Counted from the stretch's first letter, positions 1 to 7,439 are shown. The stretch: 64,000 nt of DNA from Carboxydothermus pertinax (GCF_001950255.1 NZ_BDJK01000009.1:80769-144768), one strand, 5' to 3'. A program made the numbers and translations. Notes: generated by a model not told the origin, from the letters alone.

Positions 1-250
1 CAAGGTTTTTTTCTACTTCCTGGGCAATTATTTTTTGCGCTCTTTTAGCAGCCAAGTTAAAAGTTTCTTTTAACAATTTTTCTAAATAATCTACTTTTTC
101 TTCTTTAAAAAGAGAAGGGCTTATTTTTATTTCCATTACTTCCATCAATCCGTTTAAGACTACTTTAATCCCGCCACCGGGACTTACTGTTTCAATTTTT
201 TTAGCTAAAAGTTCCTTTTTTCCCTGGGCCAAAAGTTTATCTAAATCCAA
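1..250 (-). CDS. YbaB/EbfC-family nucleoid-associated protein, 3' part outside the window
   Basis: I read this directly from the minus strand; it has no ATG and starts at a TTG (250-248) behind GGGAGGTGGAG. The visible 83 residues contain the YbaB-family core: a short N-terminal helix, a strand pair with SPGGGIKVVLNG, then ISPSLF followed by a helix with a conserved Leu/Ala pattern ending in AAKRAQKII. YbaB/EbfC proteins are about 100-residue homodimers that bind DNA and associate with the nucleoid. The C-terminus runs off the left edge. The sequence is more divergent than a typical recR-linked YbaB, so a paralog is possible. Frame and fold resemblance are good; exact function is inferred. 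Confidence 0.6.
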   Translation of the reverse strand, partial: MDLDKLLAQGKKELLAKKIETVSPGGGIKVVLNGLMEVMEIKISPSLFKEEKVDYLEKLLKETFNLAAKRAQKIIAQEVEKNL

Positions 251-352
251 TTTCTCCACCTCCCAAAAGTTCTTTAATACCATATTATGCGGCAATTAAA
301 AAAAAGAACCACGGTACCTTTTTTTTCATAATTTAATAAAGGAGGTGAAGTT

Positions 353-601
353 ATGGAGGAGGCGATAAATGCTCTACCCGAACAGGCTTCATTTAATTTT
401 GCCTCAAATAAAAACTTGAAAATTCTTCTAATTATTGTGGTCTTAATTGCCCTGTCCGAAGATATGGATCGTCACATACGGTCGGTAAGCTTTACTTTAG
501 ATACGTTTAAGAAAACCTTATCTACCATAAGTTTTACTATTTCAAACTTACGCGAAATCCTCGAATACAAACCCGGTAGTAACCCCAGTGAAGCCTCTTG
601 A
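353..601 (+). CDS. small membrane-anchored hypothetical protein
   Basis: This is an 82-residue protein with a consensus ribosome binding site (AAAGGAGGTGAAG) just before the ATG, so translation is likely. Residues about 22-34 form one hydrophobic segment (ILLIIVVLIAL) followed at once by SED. The rest is an amphipathic stretch rich in Ser, Thr and Leu (about 40-70) that could be a coiled coil. I do not recognise a named family. The next small gene (637-711) also has a hydrophobic run ending in an acidic N/S-E-D triplet. The two may be related short membrane or spore-associated peptides; this is inference only. Confidence 0.55.
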   Translation: MEEAINALPEQASFNFASNKNLKILLIIVVLIALSEDMDRHIRSVSFTLDTFKKTLSTISFTISNLREILEYKPGSNPSEAS

Positions 602-636
602 ATATTATAAGGTAGAAAGCAAAAGGAGGGAGAAAG

Positions 637-711
637 ATGAGCTGGAGAAATAATGAATGGATGTTTTTCTTCCTGTTCATTTTAGTTCTCTTCGTCTTAA
701 ATGAAGACTAA
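637..711 (+). CDS. 24-residue hydrophobic micropeptide
   Basis: A short reading frame (ATG to TAA, 24 residues) lies behind a near-perfect AAAAGGAGGGAGAAAG ribosome binding site and directly before a strong terminator, which argues that it is a real gene. The peptide is MSWRNNEW followed by a run of Phe, Leu, Ile and Val and the ending LNED. It would form one short membrane helix. Peptides of this style are common in spore-forming Firmicutes, where some are coat- or membrane-associated, but no function can be assigned here. It is too short for ordinary ORF callers. Confidence 0.55.
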   Translation: MSWRNNEWMFFFLFILVLFVLNED

Positions 712-715
712 CTTA

Positions 716-740
716 AAAACCCGCCTCCCGGCGGGTTTTT
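716..740 (+). terminator. Rho-independent terminator
   Basis: An AAACCCGCC / GGCGGGTTT stem with a three-base loop and a T-run follows the micropeptide stop by a few bases. It ends the small two-gene unit that starts at 353. Confidence 0.85.
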
Positions 741-790
741 AGGGACAGTCCCTAAAATTACCGTACAAGGATAATTCGGGGACTGTCCCT
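741..790. repeat. 50-bp palindromic element, copy 1
   Basis: The 50-bp element has perfect 12-bp inverted ends (AGGGACAGTCCC and GGGACTGTCCCT). Its reverse complement matches 47 of 50 bases of the element at 32228-32277. It starts six bases after the stop codon of the minus-strand CAP-domain gene. Relative to that gene it has the same orientation as copy 2 has to the histidine kinase gene. GGGACAGTCCC-type palindromes resemble REP-like sequences mobilised by REP-associated tyrosine transposases; no such transposase gene is in the window. Confidence 0.85.
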
Positions 791-796
791 TTTTTA

Positions 797-1348
797 CTAC
801 TTTCCGCAGAAGTGCTGGACCCAGAGCTTACCGTAACGGCCGCCGGTAACGGAAGCTACCCCGATATGGGTGTAGCGGGGGTCTAAAATGTTGGCGCGGT
901 GGGTCGGGCTGTTCATTAATGCCGTAAAAGCCCGGTCCACGGTAGAGTTCTGGGCTAAATTTTCTCCGCCGATCCACCGGTAGTCTTTTATCCCGAAAGC
1001 AATCATCATCGTAGAAGGTTTGCCGTAAGTGGGGGAGTAATGGCCAAAATAGCCAAGCTTGGCCATATCCTGGGCTTTAAGCCGGGCCGTTTGCACCAGC
1101 CTTGGGTCTAAGGTTAAAGGTTTTAAGCCATTTTTAATTCGAGCCTGGTTGGTAAGTTCTAAAAATCTTTGTTCATCAGCAGTAAGTACAACTCCAGGGG
1201 TAGGATTGTTAACCGGTGCCGTTGGTACAGGGGTAACCGAAGGAGTGGTTTTGGGGATGATTACAATATTTAGGGTATAAGCAAAAGCCGGAACAACAGT
1301 TGCCAGCAAAAGAAAAATTAAAAGTATAAGGAAAACAAACTTTTTCAT
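797..1348 (-). CDS. secreted CAP-domain (SCP/PR1, YkwD-like) protein
   Basis: The 183-residue product has a clear signal peptide (residues 1-23, ending AFA), a Pro/Thr/Val linker (about 30-55) and a CAP domain from about residue 58 to the end. CAP-family marks are a GENLA segment near 128, a THRANIL segment near 147-153 and the terminal WVQHF. Bacterial YkwD-like CAP proteins are exported and often tied to spores or the envelope, but their activity is mostly unknown. The ATG follows GGGAGGGATAATTT. It is transcribed alone on the minus strand, towards the small genes at 353-711, with a repeat element at its 3' end. Confidence 0.85.
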   Translation of the reverse strand: MKKFVFLILLIFLLLATVVPAFAYTLNIVIIPKTTPSVTPVPTAPVNNPTPGVVLTADEQRFLELTNQARIKNGLKPLTLDPRLVQTARLKAQDMAKLGYFGHYSPTYGKPSTMMIAFGIKDYRWIGGENLAQNSTVDRAFTALMNSPTHRANILDPRYTHIGVASVTGGRYGKLWVQHFCGK

Positions 1349-1435
1349 AAATTATCCCTCCCTAGTTTTAAGCTACGGCTTGTCTTAATTATAAAAGATA
1401 AATATGATTAAATTAATCCTAAAAATTCTGGAAAA

Positions 1436-1463
1436 ACGCCTTTTAGTTACGATTCATACTATA
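1436..1463 (+). promoter_or_regulatory. candidate mother-cell sigma (SigK/SigE-like) promoter of the SipL-like gene
   Basis: CATACTATA (1455-1463) fits the SigK -10 form CATAnnnTA, with an AC dinucleotide 17 bases upstream (1436-1437). It also resembles the SigE -10. The position, about 26 bases before the ATG, suits a spore coat morphogenesis gene. Found by eye only. Confidence 0.4.
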
Positions 1464-1489
1464 AATTAAGAAGAAAAGGAGGTGAAAAA

Positions 1490-3016
1490 ATGGATGTTTT
1501 TAAAGAGCAATTAAAGGTAAATGTTTTGGTTGGCGAAGTGGAAAAAGAACTAAAGCTATTAAGTACAATTGATCTTCCTTCCTACTTGCCACCAATTGGA
1601 AAGGTAATAAGAACCTATGCTGAAAGTAAAATTCAGAAGGCCATGGTTGAAAACGGCAAGATTAGGATAAATGGGACTGTTACCGTTCATCTTTACTACT
1701 TAGCTCAAAAGCGACACGATGAAGTGCAGCATTTTGCAAAGAATCTACCTTTTGAGGATTTACTGGATTTACCCGGGATTAGCAAAGAGGCTATGCTTAA
1801 GACAAATTCAGAGGTTATGGATTTTAAGGAAAGTGCAGAGGCTAACGGGAAAGAGTTTTCGGTGGAAATAACTCTTAAAAATAAGGTGCGGGCGGTAAAA
1901 CCTACTGTGATGGATGTGGTGATTGACGTGCCAGATAACTTCCTTCCGGAAAAGAGTTTAATTAAAGTAGATGCAGTAATCGGGATGGGTGAAAAAGAAA
2001 AATCCTATCAGAGCAGGGTTAAGTTGCCTCGCGAAAAACCCGATATCGACGGTGTTCGGGATGTTACCGGAGAATTTCGGGCTAGAACCTTTCGAACTTT
2101 AACCGGGAAAGTGGTGGTGGAAGGGGAGATAGCAGTAAACGTCACTTATTACCATGAGGACCACGAATATACTGTTCGTTTTGTTCTTCCAGTCTTTGAA
2201 TTTGTGGAAGTCTCCATGGCTCAGGAAGGAATGATGGCCGAGGTAGGCGGTGAAGTGTTAGAGATAAAAGCAGCAAAACTTAGCGAGCGAGAACTAAAAA
2301 TTGAAGCTCGCCTAAAATTTTCGGCGCAGGCTTTAATGGAAAAGCAGCTAAGAGTAGTAACCAAGCTTACCGGTGCCAATTACACCACCATGAAGCTTTT
2401 AGCAGAAAAAGTGGTGGGTGAAAATGCTGCCCAAGCTATTGCGCAAAAAGAGTGTAAACTTGATGAAGAAGTAAAAATCCTGCATATTCATCAGGAGAAA
2501 GTTATGGTTAATACTTCCCGCTTAACGGACGGGCAGGCCGAAATTAATGGGGAGACAATGCTTGGGGTAATGTATTTACCGGAAGGATCAGCAGAAGTCC
2601 ACCATCTTGACCTTTCAGTACCTTTCAGGCTTACAATAAACGTTCCCGGTGCTCAACCGGGACAAAATCTATCTATCTGGCCTAAAGTGGAATATGTCGA
2701 TGTTAAAGTTGTGGATAATTGCATCCTTAAAGCTGAAGCGGTAGTTCAGGTTAGAGTCAAAGCTACCCAAACGATATCCCAGGAAGTAGTAACTGAGGTG
2801 GGAGAAGTGGCCGGTATGCCTCCCGAGATGCCTCCGTCAATTCCGAAAACAATTAAGTACGAAATTAAACCTGGAGATACTTTTTATAAAATTGCCAGGA
2901 AAATCGGAGTGCCGGTGGAGGAAATCTTAAAGCTAAATCCTGGCAAAGATCCGTATAACTTAATGCCCGGGGATATTATTTTAATTCCCGTAACGGCAGG
3001 TCCACCCCTTGGATAA
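1490..3016 (+). CDS. sipL: SipL-like SPOCS (DUF3794) and LysM spore coat morphogenesis protein
   Basis: The 508-residue protein has repeated beta-rich SPOCS/DUF3794 modules over about residues 1-440 and one LysM domain at about 455-502 (starting YEIKPGDTFYKIA, ending PGDIILIPV). That order and length match clostridial SipL. SipL binds the coat basement protein SpoIVA through its LysM domain and is needed for coat encasement in the mother cell. The ATG is behind AAAAGGAGGTGAAAAA. It appears monocistronic, with a candidate mother-cell promoter before it and a large hairpin after it. SafA or CotE-type LysM proteins are less likely because the DUF3794 modules dominate. Confidence 0.85.
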   Translation: MDVFKEQLKVNVLVGEVEKELKLLSTIDLPSYLPPIGKVIRTYAESKIQKAMVENGKIRINGTVTVHLYYLAQKRHDEVQHFAKNLPFEDLLDLPGISKEAMLKTNSEVMDFKESAEANGKEFSVEITLKNKVRAVKPTVMDVVIDVPDNFLPEKSLIKVDAVIGMGEKEKSYQSRVKLPREKPDIDGVRDVTGEFRARTFRTLTGKVVVEGEIAVNVTYYHEDHEYTVRFVLPVFEFVEVSMAQEGMMAEVGGEVLEIKAAKLSERELKIEARLKFSAQALMEKQLRVVTKLTGANYTTMKLLAEKVVGENAAQAIAQKECKLDEEVKILHIHQEKVMVNTSRLTDGQAEINGETMLGVMYLPEGSAEVHHLDLSVPFRLTINVPGAQPGQNLSIWPKVEYVDVKVVDNCILKAEAVVQVRVKATQTISQEVVTEVGEVAGMPPEMPPSIPKTIKYEIKPGDTFYKIARKIGVPVEEILKLNPGKDPYNLMPGDIILIPVTAGPPLG

Positions 3017-3021
3017 AAATT

Positions 3022-3094
3022 TAAAGCGGGCGGAAATCCCGGTTTCGTCTAAGGGGCTTCCTCAACGAAACTTTTGGGATTTCTTCCCGCTTTG
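3022..3094 (+). terminator. long hairpin terminator after the SipL-like gene
   Basis: Two arms, about 3022-3048 and 3066-3094, pair over more than 20 bases with small interruptions (AAAGCGGG..GGAAATCCC..TTTCGT against ACGAAA..GGGATTTC..CCCGCTTT), followed by TGTTTAT. It is much longer than a usual terminator and may also stabilise the 3' end. Confidence 0.7.
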
Positions 3095-3168
3095 TTTATA
3101 GTTTTATTTCAAAAGCTAATTTTTATACTTTGGCAAATAATGTTAGAAAATTTAAGAAAAATTTTTTG

Positions 3169-3187
3169 AATAATAATAGTTATTATT
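3169..3187. promoter_or_regulatory. PerR/Fur-type palindromic operator upstream of rubrerythrin
   Basis: AATAATAA-TAG-TTATTATT is a perfect 8-bp inverted repeat with a three-base centre, sitting just upstream of the -35 of the rubrerythrin promoter. It resembles the PerR/Fur box class (TTATAATnATTATAA) known to control peroxide-defence genes. The regulator is not encoded in this window, so the link is inferred. Confidence 0.5.
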
Positions 3188-3199
3188 AATTTTTTTTGA

Positions 3200-3228
3200 T
3201 TGATTTTAAAGAAAATAATTACTATAAT
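3200..3228 (+). promoter_or_regulatory. SigA-type promoter of the rubrerythrin gene
   Basis: TTGATT (3200-3205) and TATAAT (3223-3228) are separated by 17 bases, about 37 bases before the start codon. The palindrome at 3169-3187 is placed for regulation. Confidence 0.65.
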
Positions 3229-3265
3229 AAAGGTAACAAAATTTTACCAAGGAGGAGGGGTTTAA

Positions 3266-3787
3266 ATGGGTAAAACGAGAGACAATTTACTGGCAGCCTT
3301 TGCTGGTGAAAGTCAGGCGAGAAACAAATATACCTTTTTTGCCGCCGTTGCCAAAAAAGAAGGTTTAATGGAAATTGCCAAATACTTTGAAGAAACGGCA
3401 CAAAACGAAAAAGAACACGCTGAACAGCTTTTTAAGCTTTTAGGGGCTTTAGGAGATACCGCAGCTAATTTAAGAGCGGCGATGGACGGAGAAACCTACG
3501 AGTATACCGATATGTATCCTGAATTTGCCAAAATTGCCCGGGAAGAAGGAGAGATTGAAGCGGCAGAGCTTTTTGAAAGACTGGCTACCATTGAAAAATT
3601 CCATGCCCAGAGGTATCAAAAGCTTTTGGATATGGTAAATCAGGGGAAAGTACTAAAGCGGGATACGGCTATTCGCTGGCAGTGCAGTGAATGCGGATTT
3701 ATTGTGGAAGGGACGGAACCGCCGGAAGTCTGCCCGGTTTGCAAGCACGCTAAAGGCTACTACATGCCTTTAAGTGAAAACTATTAA
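3266..3787 (+). CDS. rbr: rubrerythrin
   Basis: This 173-residue protein has a four-helix ferritin-like di-iron domain (about 1-130; Glu15 in AGESQAR, the EKEH group at 48-51, the EEGEIEAAE group near 93-101) and a C-terminal rubredoxin-type Fe(SCys)4 site with Cys140, Cys143, Cys156 and Cys159. Rubrerythrins reduce hydrogen peroxide in the cytoplasm of anaerobes using electrons from rubredoxin. The start follows GGAGGAGGGG. It heads a redox set with a rubredoxin-domain protein, an NADH:rubredoxin reductase and rubredoxin, so a complete NADH-to-peroxide chain is encoded here. Length is slightly under the classical 191 residues. Confidence 0.95.
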   Translation: MGKTRDNLLAAFAGESQARNKYTFFAAVAKKEGLMEIAKYFEETAQNEKEHAEQLFKLLGALGDTAANLRAAMDGETYEYTDMYPEFAKIAREEGEIEAAELFERLATIEKFHAQRYQKLLDMVNQGKVLKRDTAIRWQCSECGFIVEGTEPPEVCPVCKHAKGYYMPLSENY

Positions 3788-3840
3788 TGGTCGTAACCGG
3801 TAAGTGGTTAGTACCGCAATTAAAAAAGGAGGGATATCAA

Positions 3841-4173
3841 ATGCTTTTTAAATGCTCGGTGTGTGGATTTATCTGGGATGGAGACGATGCTCCCGATAAG
3901 TGCCCTAAATGCGGTGCTCCTAAGGAAAAATTTAATAAGCTTGATGATGATGTGGCCGGACTTGTCTTAAAGTCCCGAGAGACCAACGATATACATATGA
4001 AACTGGCGGTGCACTTAGAAATTATCGCTGATCTTGCTAAAAGGGGTTTGGAAATTAAGTTAGATCCGGGTTGTGTAGATGTTTTTGAAAAGGCCCAAAA
4101 AGCCGCTTATGAACTTCGGCAAATGGTGAAAGCCGAGCTTGCTACCCACATGACCAAGCAAAAATGGGGGTAA
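3841..4173 (+). CDS. rubredoxin-domain protein with helical C-terminus
   Basis: I start this gene at the ATG at 3841, behind AAAAAAGGAGGGATATCAA; the longer frame from 3787 has no ribosome binding site and overlaps the rubrerythrin stop. The 110-residue product has a rubredoxin-like zinc/iron knuckle (Cys5, Cys8, Cys21, Cys24) followed by a helical region of about 70 residues with no recognised domain. It probably passes electrons or acts as a structural partner within the oxygen-defence set. It resembles the C-terminal half of rubrerythrins placed at the N-terminus (reverse-rubrerythrin order), but the di-iron ligand pattern is not evident, so function is open. Confidence 0.7.
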   Translation: MLFKCSVCGFIWDGDDAPDKCPKCGAPKEKFNKLDDDVAGLVLKSRETNDIHMKLAVHLEIIADLAKRGLEIKLDPGCVDVFEKAQKAAYELRQMVKAELATHMTKQKWG

Positions 4174-4177
4174 ATTG

Positions 4178-4236
4178 GAAGTTTGAGGTTGGAGATTGGA
4201 AATAATTGCAGGGCTGGCTTCAGCAGTTGGCCCTGC
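4178..4236. repeat. repeat cluster upstream of the NADH:rubredoxin reductase
   Basis: GAAGTTTGAGGTTGGA (4178-4193) has an exact inverted copy at 5725-5740. The palindrome at 4208-4236 (GCAGGGC..GCCCTGC type ends) contains GGGCTGGCTTCAGC, repeated directly at 5696-5709. These paired repeats bracket the two genes between them. Confidence 0.75.
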
Positions 4237-4320
4237 AAAGGCAGTTAAAGCTGCCTTTTTCAAACCGTAAGGCTAAAACAAGCAGCGGTAGGAAGCTGCT
4301 TGCACAGTGAGGTCGATAAA

Positions 4321-5445
4321 ATGAAAATTGTGATTATCGGTGGAGGAATTGCCGGGGTATCCGCAGCTACAGCTGCCCGGGAGGTTAGTGATGCAGCGGA
4401 GGTCACCCTTATTTCAGAGGAGAATTATTATCCCTATTACCGCCTAAAGCTTTCGGAATATTTAAGCGGGGAGCTGGATGAAGAAAGCTTACTCCTTCAC
4501 CCCCCTTCCTGGTATGAGGAACGGAAAATAAAAGTAATCCTGGGGAAAAAGGTAACTGGTGCTCGCTTGGAGTCCCGGGAATTAACCCTCCACGACGGAA
4601 CAATAATTCCTTTTGACCGCCTGGTTTTAACTACCGGAAGCTATGCCTTTAAGCCTCCGGTAACTGGTTCAAACCTTGCTGGGGTATACACCTTAAGGAA
4701 CTTAGAGGATTTAAAAGCTATTCGAGATAAAGCGGGAAGCGCCAAAAAAGCTCAGGTTATCGGCGGAGGAGTTTTAGGCTTAGAAGTAGCCTACTACCTT
4801 GGCAAAAGGGGGATAGAAGTAGGGGTCGTTGAACATAACGACCGCCTGTTACCTCGGCAGGTGGATCAGGAAGGTTCAGAGATTTTAGCAAATGCCGCCA
4901 AGACTTCAGGGGTAGAGCTTTATCTTGCCAAAGATCTAGATCGGATTGAAGGTGTAGAACGAGTAGAAAAAATAGTGTTTAAGGACGGAAGTGAAATTCC
5001 TGCCGATATGGTAATTTTTTCTACCGGCGTTCGACCGTACTTGGAAGTGGCCAACATGCTTTCCCTTGGCGTAAATCGGGGAATCATCGTAAATAAATAC
5101 ATGGTGACTTCCCGGGAAAATATTTATGCTGCCGGCGATGTAGCAGAGTTTGAGGGGCAGATGCCGGGAATATGGCCAGTAGCAATGGAGCAGGGGAAAA
5201 TTGCCGGAGCCAATGCTGCCGGAGCGTCAAAAGTTTATAATCCTATCCCTCCGCAAAATGTGTTAAAAGTATTTGGGAAAACCGTTTTTAGTATTGGAAC
5301 GGTATCTGGTGAAGGGGTTACTTCCCGCCGGGAAGATCAGGGAGATAATTTCATTAAATATTACTACCAGGATGGGAAATTGGTAGGGGCACTTTTAATT
5401 GGAGATGTTAAACTTGTAAATGAAGTAAGAAAGCTTTTTTCCTAA
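4321..5445 (+). CDS. NADH:rubredoxin oxidoreductase-type FAD enzyme
   Basis: The product (374 residues from the ATG at 4321, which has GTGAGGT ahead of it; an upstream TTG at 4300 is weaker) has two Rossmann motifs: IIGGGIAG at residues 5-12 for FAD and VIGGGVLG near 146-153 for NAD(P)H. The FAD-closing YAAGDVAE lies near residue 280. This is the pyridine nucleotide-disulfide oxidoreductase fold without a redox CxxxxC pair, matching NADH:rubredoxin reductases and nitrite-reductase-like flavoproteins. The adjacent rubredoxin gene, 22 bases downstream, makes rubredoxin the likely acceptor. Together with rubrerythrin it would reduce peroxide at the expense of NADH. Confidence 0.85.
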   Translation: MKIVIIGGGIAGVSAATAAREVSDAAEVTLISEENYYPYYRLKLSEYLSGELDEESLLLHPPSWYEERKIKVILGKKVTGARLESRELTLHDGTIIPFDRLVLTTGSYAFKPPVTGSNLAGVYTLRNLEDLKAIRDKAGSAKKAQVIGGGVLGLEVAYYLGKRGIEVGVVEHNDRLLPRQVDQEGSEILANAAKTSGVELYLAKDLDRIEGVERVEKIVFKDGSEIPADMVIFSTGVRPYLEVANMLSLGVNRGIIVNKYMVTSRENIYAAGDVAEFEGQMPGIWPVAMEQGKIAGANAAGASKVYNPIPPQNVLKVFGKTVFSIGTVSGEGVTSRREDQGDNFIKYYYQDGKLVGALLIGDVKLVNEVRKLFS

Positions 5446-5467
5446 AAATATTATGGGAGGTATTGGA

Positions 5468-5626
5468 ATGGACAAATATGTATGCACCATTTGTGGGTAT
5501 GTATATGATCCAGCGGTAGGGGATGATTCTCAGGGCATTGCACCGGGAACGCCTTTTGAAAATTTACCGGCGGACTGGGTATGCCCGGACTGTGGCGCCG
5601 ACAAAGATGCTTTTGAGAAAATGTAA
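5468..5626 (+). CDS. rubredoxin
   Basis: The 52-residue protein is a textbook rubredoxin: Cys6 and Cys9 in [12 protein letters not shown], then Cys39 and Cys42 in [14 protein letters not shown], with the GDD and [12 protein letters not shown] connecting segment. It holds one Fe(SCys)4 centre and carries single electrons in the cytoplasm. GGGAGGTATTGG precedes the ATG. It follows its likely reductase by 22 bases and ends four bases before a terminator, so the pair forms a two-gene unit. Confidence 0.97.
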   Translation: MDKYVCTICGYVYDPAVGDDSQGIAPGTPFENLPADWVCPDCGADKDAFEKM

Positions 5627-5629
5627 GCT

Positions 5630-5666
5630 AAAAAAGCTGCGTGCTCTATAGTACGCAGCTTTTTTT
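5630..5666 (+). terminator. Rho-independent terminator after rubredoxin
   Basis: AAAAAGCTGCGT and ACGCAGCTTTTTTT pair around a ten-base loop, with a T-run; it ends the reductase-rubredoxin unit. Confidence 0.9.
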
Positions 5667-5692
5667 CTTACATCAAGGCGTTCTCTAATATG

Positions 5693-5740
5693 GTAGGGCT
5701 GGCTTCAGCCAGCATTGTATTTTTTCCAACCTCAAACTTC
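5693..5740. repeat. mini-palindrome plus inverted partner of the 4178 repeat
   Basis: GTAGGGCTGGCTTCAGCCAGC (5693-5713) is a member of the GTAGGG-headed palindrome family. TCCAACCTCAAACTTC (5725-5740) is the exact reverse complement of 4178-4193. This lies between the terminator at 5666 and the 3' end of corA. Confidence 0.75.
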
Positions 5741-5756
5741 TACTAAACCACTGTTC

Positions 5757-6725
5757 TTACATCCATTTCTTGTACTTAAACCACCGCACCATGCCGTAGG
5801 AAATGGCAACTAAACCCGCGGTGATAAATCCGGTGGAAATAAAATGATTTTGTGCCGGAAAGGGAACGTTCATCCCAAAAAAGCCGGTGACGAAGGTTAG
5901 CGGCATGAAAATGGTAGAGATAATCGTTAAGACCCGCATGGTTTCGTTGGTACGGGTGGTAATAATTGAGTTATAAGTCATTAAGATTTGATCAAGCATA
6001 TCCCGCTGACTGTCTACCGAATCGGTAGCCCGCTCTAAATGGTCGGCTAAGTCGGAAAAATAAGGTTTTATTTCTTCGCTTAACGGAAAAGGTGGACGGA
6101 TTAAGTTGCCAAAGATTCTTTTTTGGTGAGAAATTGCCCGGCGGATAGCTAAAATTGTCCGCTTTAAATCGATGAATTCATCGGTAATTTCCCTATTTGG
6201 TTGTTCGTAAATTTCATCTTCAAGGTCTTCAATCCGGTTTGTTACCTGTTCTAAAATTGGGAAATACTCATCTACAATGCCGTCAATAATTGAGTAAAGA
6301 AAATACTCGGCTCCCTTTACGCATATTTCGGTACTTCTCCGGCAGACCAGGGCAAGTCTTCCCAGGCTGGGCAGAGTGCTTTTATGGACAGTAACGATAA
6401 AATTTGGTCCAAAATATACGCCCAGCTGGACTAAAAGAATTTCTTCTTCCTGCTCTTCGTCGTAACGCAGGGCATGGAGAAGGAAGAAATAATAATTTTC
6501 ATACTTGTCCACTTTGGCCCGGGGGCTGAAAGTCAAACAGTCTTCGACCGTCAATTCGTGAAAATCAAAGATGCGGGCAAGGTAATAAAGCTCTTTTTCC
6601 TCAAAGTTGTACAGATCTACCCACAGCATACTTTCCGGATCTGCTAAAAGCTCAGGAAGTTTGGCTAAATCCACATCGTGCTCCATAGAATTTGTTTTGT
6701 GGTTATAGTAATAAGTTTTTATCAT
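5757..6725 (-). CDS. corA: CorA-family magnesium/divalent cation channel
   Basis: I place the start at the ATG at 6725 (MIKTYYYN), which has GGGGGTGGAAAA before it; a start ten codons upstream lacks a good site. The 322-residue protein has the long cytoplasmic alpha/beta domain, an extended helix, and two C-terminal membrane helices (about 262-283 and 296-316). The signature GMN at 284-286 ends the first helix. CorA pentamers conduct Mg2+ and sometimes Co2+ or Ni2+ inward. The gene stands alone on the minus strand, convergent with rubredoxin. Confidence 0.93.
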   Translation of the reverse strand: MIKTYYYNHKTNSMEHDVDLAKLPELLADPESMLWVDLYNFEEKELYYLARIFDFHELTVEDCLTFSPRAKVDKYENYYFFLLHALRYDEEQEEEILLVQLGVYFGPNFIVTVHKSTLPSLGRLALVCRRSTEICVKGAEYFLYSIIDGIVDEYFPILEQVTNRIEDLEDEIYEQPNREITDEFIDLKRTILAIRRAISHQKRIFGNLIRPPFPLSEEIKPYFSDLADHLERATDSVDSQRDMLDQILMTYNSIITTRTNETMRVLTIISTIFMPLTFVTGFFGMNVPFPAQNHFISTGFITAGLVAISYGMVRWFKYKKWM

Positions 6726-6796
6726 TTTTCCACCCCCTTTGGCCGAAATCTCCATAATTTATTATAGAAGGAATAACAGTAATTTGCCAGTTTTTT

Positions 6797-6826
6797 TGGA
6801 CAAATCCACCGAAAAAGTGATAAAAT
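6797..6826 (+). promoter_or_regulatory. promoter of the SH3-domain gene
   Basis: TGGACA (6797-6802) and TAAAAT (6821-6826) lie 18 bases apart, about 30 bases upstream of the start codon. Confidence 0.5.
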
Positions 6827-6857
6827 ATAGTTAAAACGATTTAAGGCGGTGGTTTTC

Positions 6858-7325
6858 TTGAAAAAAGGCATTTATGTGATTTTGGGCTTAATAATTGCTT
6901 TTGGAACCGGGTTCTTCGTTGGAGGAAAAATCTTAGCCCAAAATGATGGCGTTATACCCGGTTCTCCCCAGGATCCACTGGTAGCCAAAAGTTATGTGGA
7001 TAAACAAATAAAAGCAGTTACCGACCAGGTATATGACCTGCAAGCTCGCATTGCCGCTTTAGAGAAAAAAATAGCTGAACTATCGGCACCTAAGCCTTCC
7101 ACCACTACAACCACTACAACCACTACAAAGACAGGAATTGTAACTGTCGATAAACTTTATTTACGGAAAACACCACAAATACTTAGTACCAATGTTATTA
7201 CCAAATTATCCAAAAATACTCGTTTGACCGTTTACCTTAATAAATCTAACAGTACTTGGTATTATGTCAAAACCCCCACTGGGGCATACGGCTATGTAAG
7301 TAAAAGCTACGTTAAACTTCAGTAA
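6858..7325 (+). CDS. exported SH3b-domain protein with coiled coil
   Basis: I prefer the TTG at 6858, six bases after AAGGCGGTG; a GTG at 6849 overlaps that site. The 155-residue product has an N-terminal membrane anchor or signal (about residues 3-24), a predicted coiled coil (about 45-80, VYDLQARIAALEKKIAEL), a Thr-rich linker with TTTTTTTTT and a C-terminal bacterial SH3 domain (about 97-155, with LYLRKTPQ and GYVSKSYVKL). SH3b domains commonly bind peptidoglycan, so an envelope role is likely. A hairpin terminator follows. Confidence 0.75.
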   Translation: MKKGIYVILGLIIAFGTGFFVGGKILAQNDGVIPGSPQDPLVAKSYVDKQIKAVTDQVYDLQARIAALEKKIAELSAPKPSTTTTTTTTTKTGIVTVDKLYLRKTPQILSTNVITKLSKNTRLTVYLNKSNSTWYYVKTPTGAYGYVSKSYVKLQ

Positions 7326-7334
7326 ATACCCCCT

Positions 7335-7439
7335 TGCAAACCAGACCAAAGTGGTCCTATGGCTACCGGAACTCCCGCCTATTATTTTGGAGAATAAATT
7401 TAAAAATGGCGGAAGGGATAATTTCCTTTCCGCTTTTTT
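7335..7439 (+). terminator. structured 3' region and terminator of the SH3-domain gene
   Basis: A terminator stem at 7409-7433 (GCGGAAGGG paired with CCTTTCCGC) is followed by six T. Upstream lies a compact hairpin, GACC-AAAGT-GGTC, between GCAAACCA and CTATGGCTACCGG. CCCGCC near 7375 could pair with the GGCGG of the terminator stem as an alternative fold. I cannot match it to a known riboswitch class. Confidence 0.6.

Noticed and set aside
298..327. Bidirectional terminator at the AAAAAAAGAACCACGGTACCTTTTTTTT string
   Set aside because: The stem is only three solid base pairs with mismatches, and it lies between divergent starts where a terminator is not expected.
7335..7385. Possible c-di-GMP-I (GEMM) riboswitch from the GCAAACC string and GGCTACCGG
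   Set aside because: The conserved GACGCAAAGCC core is missing and a promoter for the downstream gene lies after the element.
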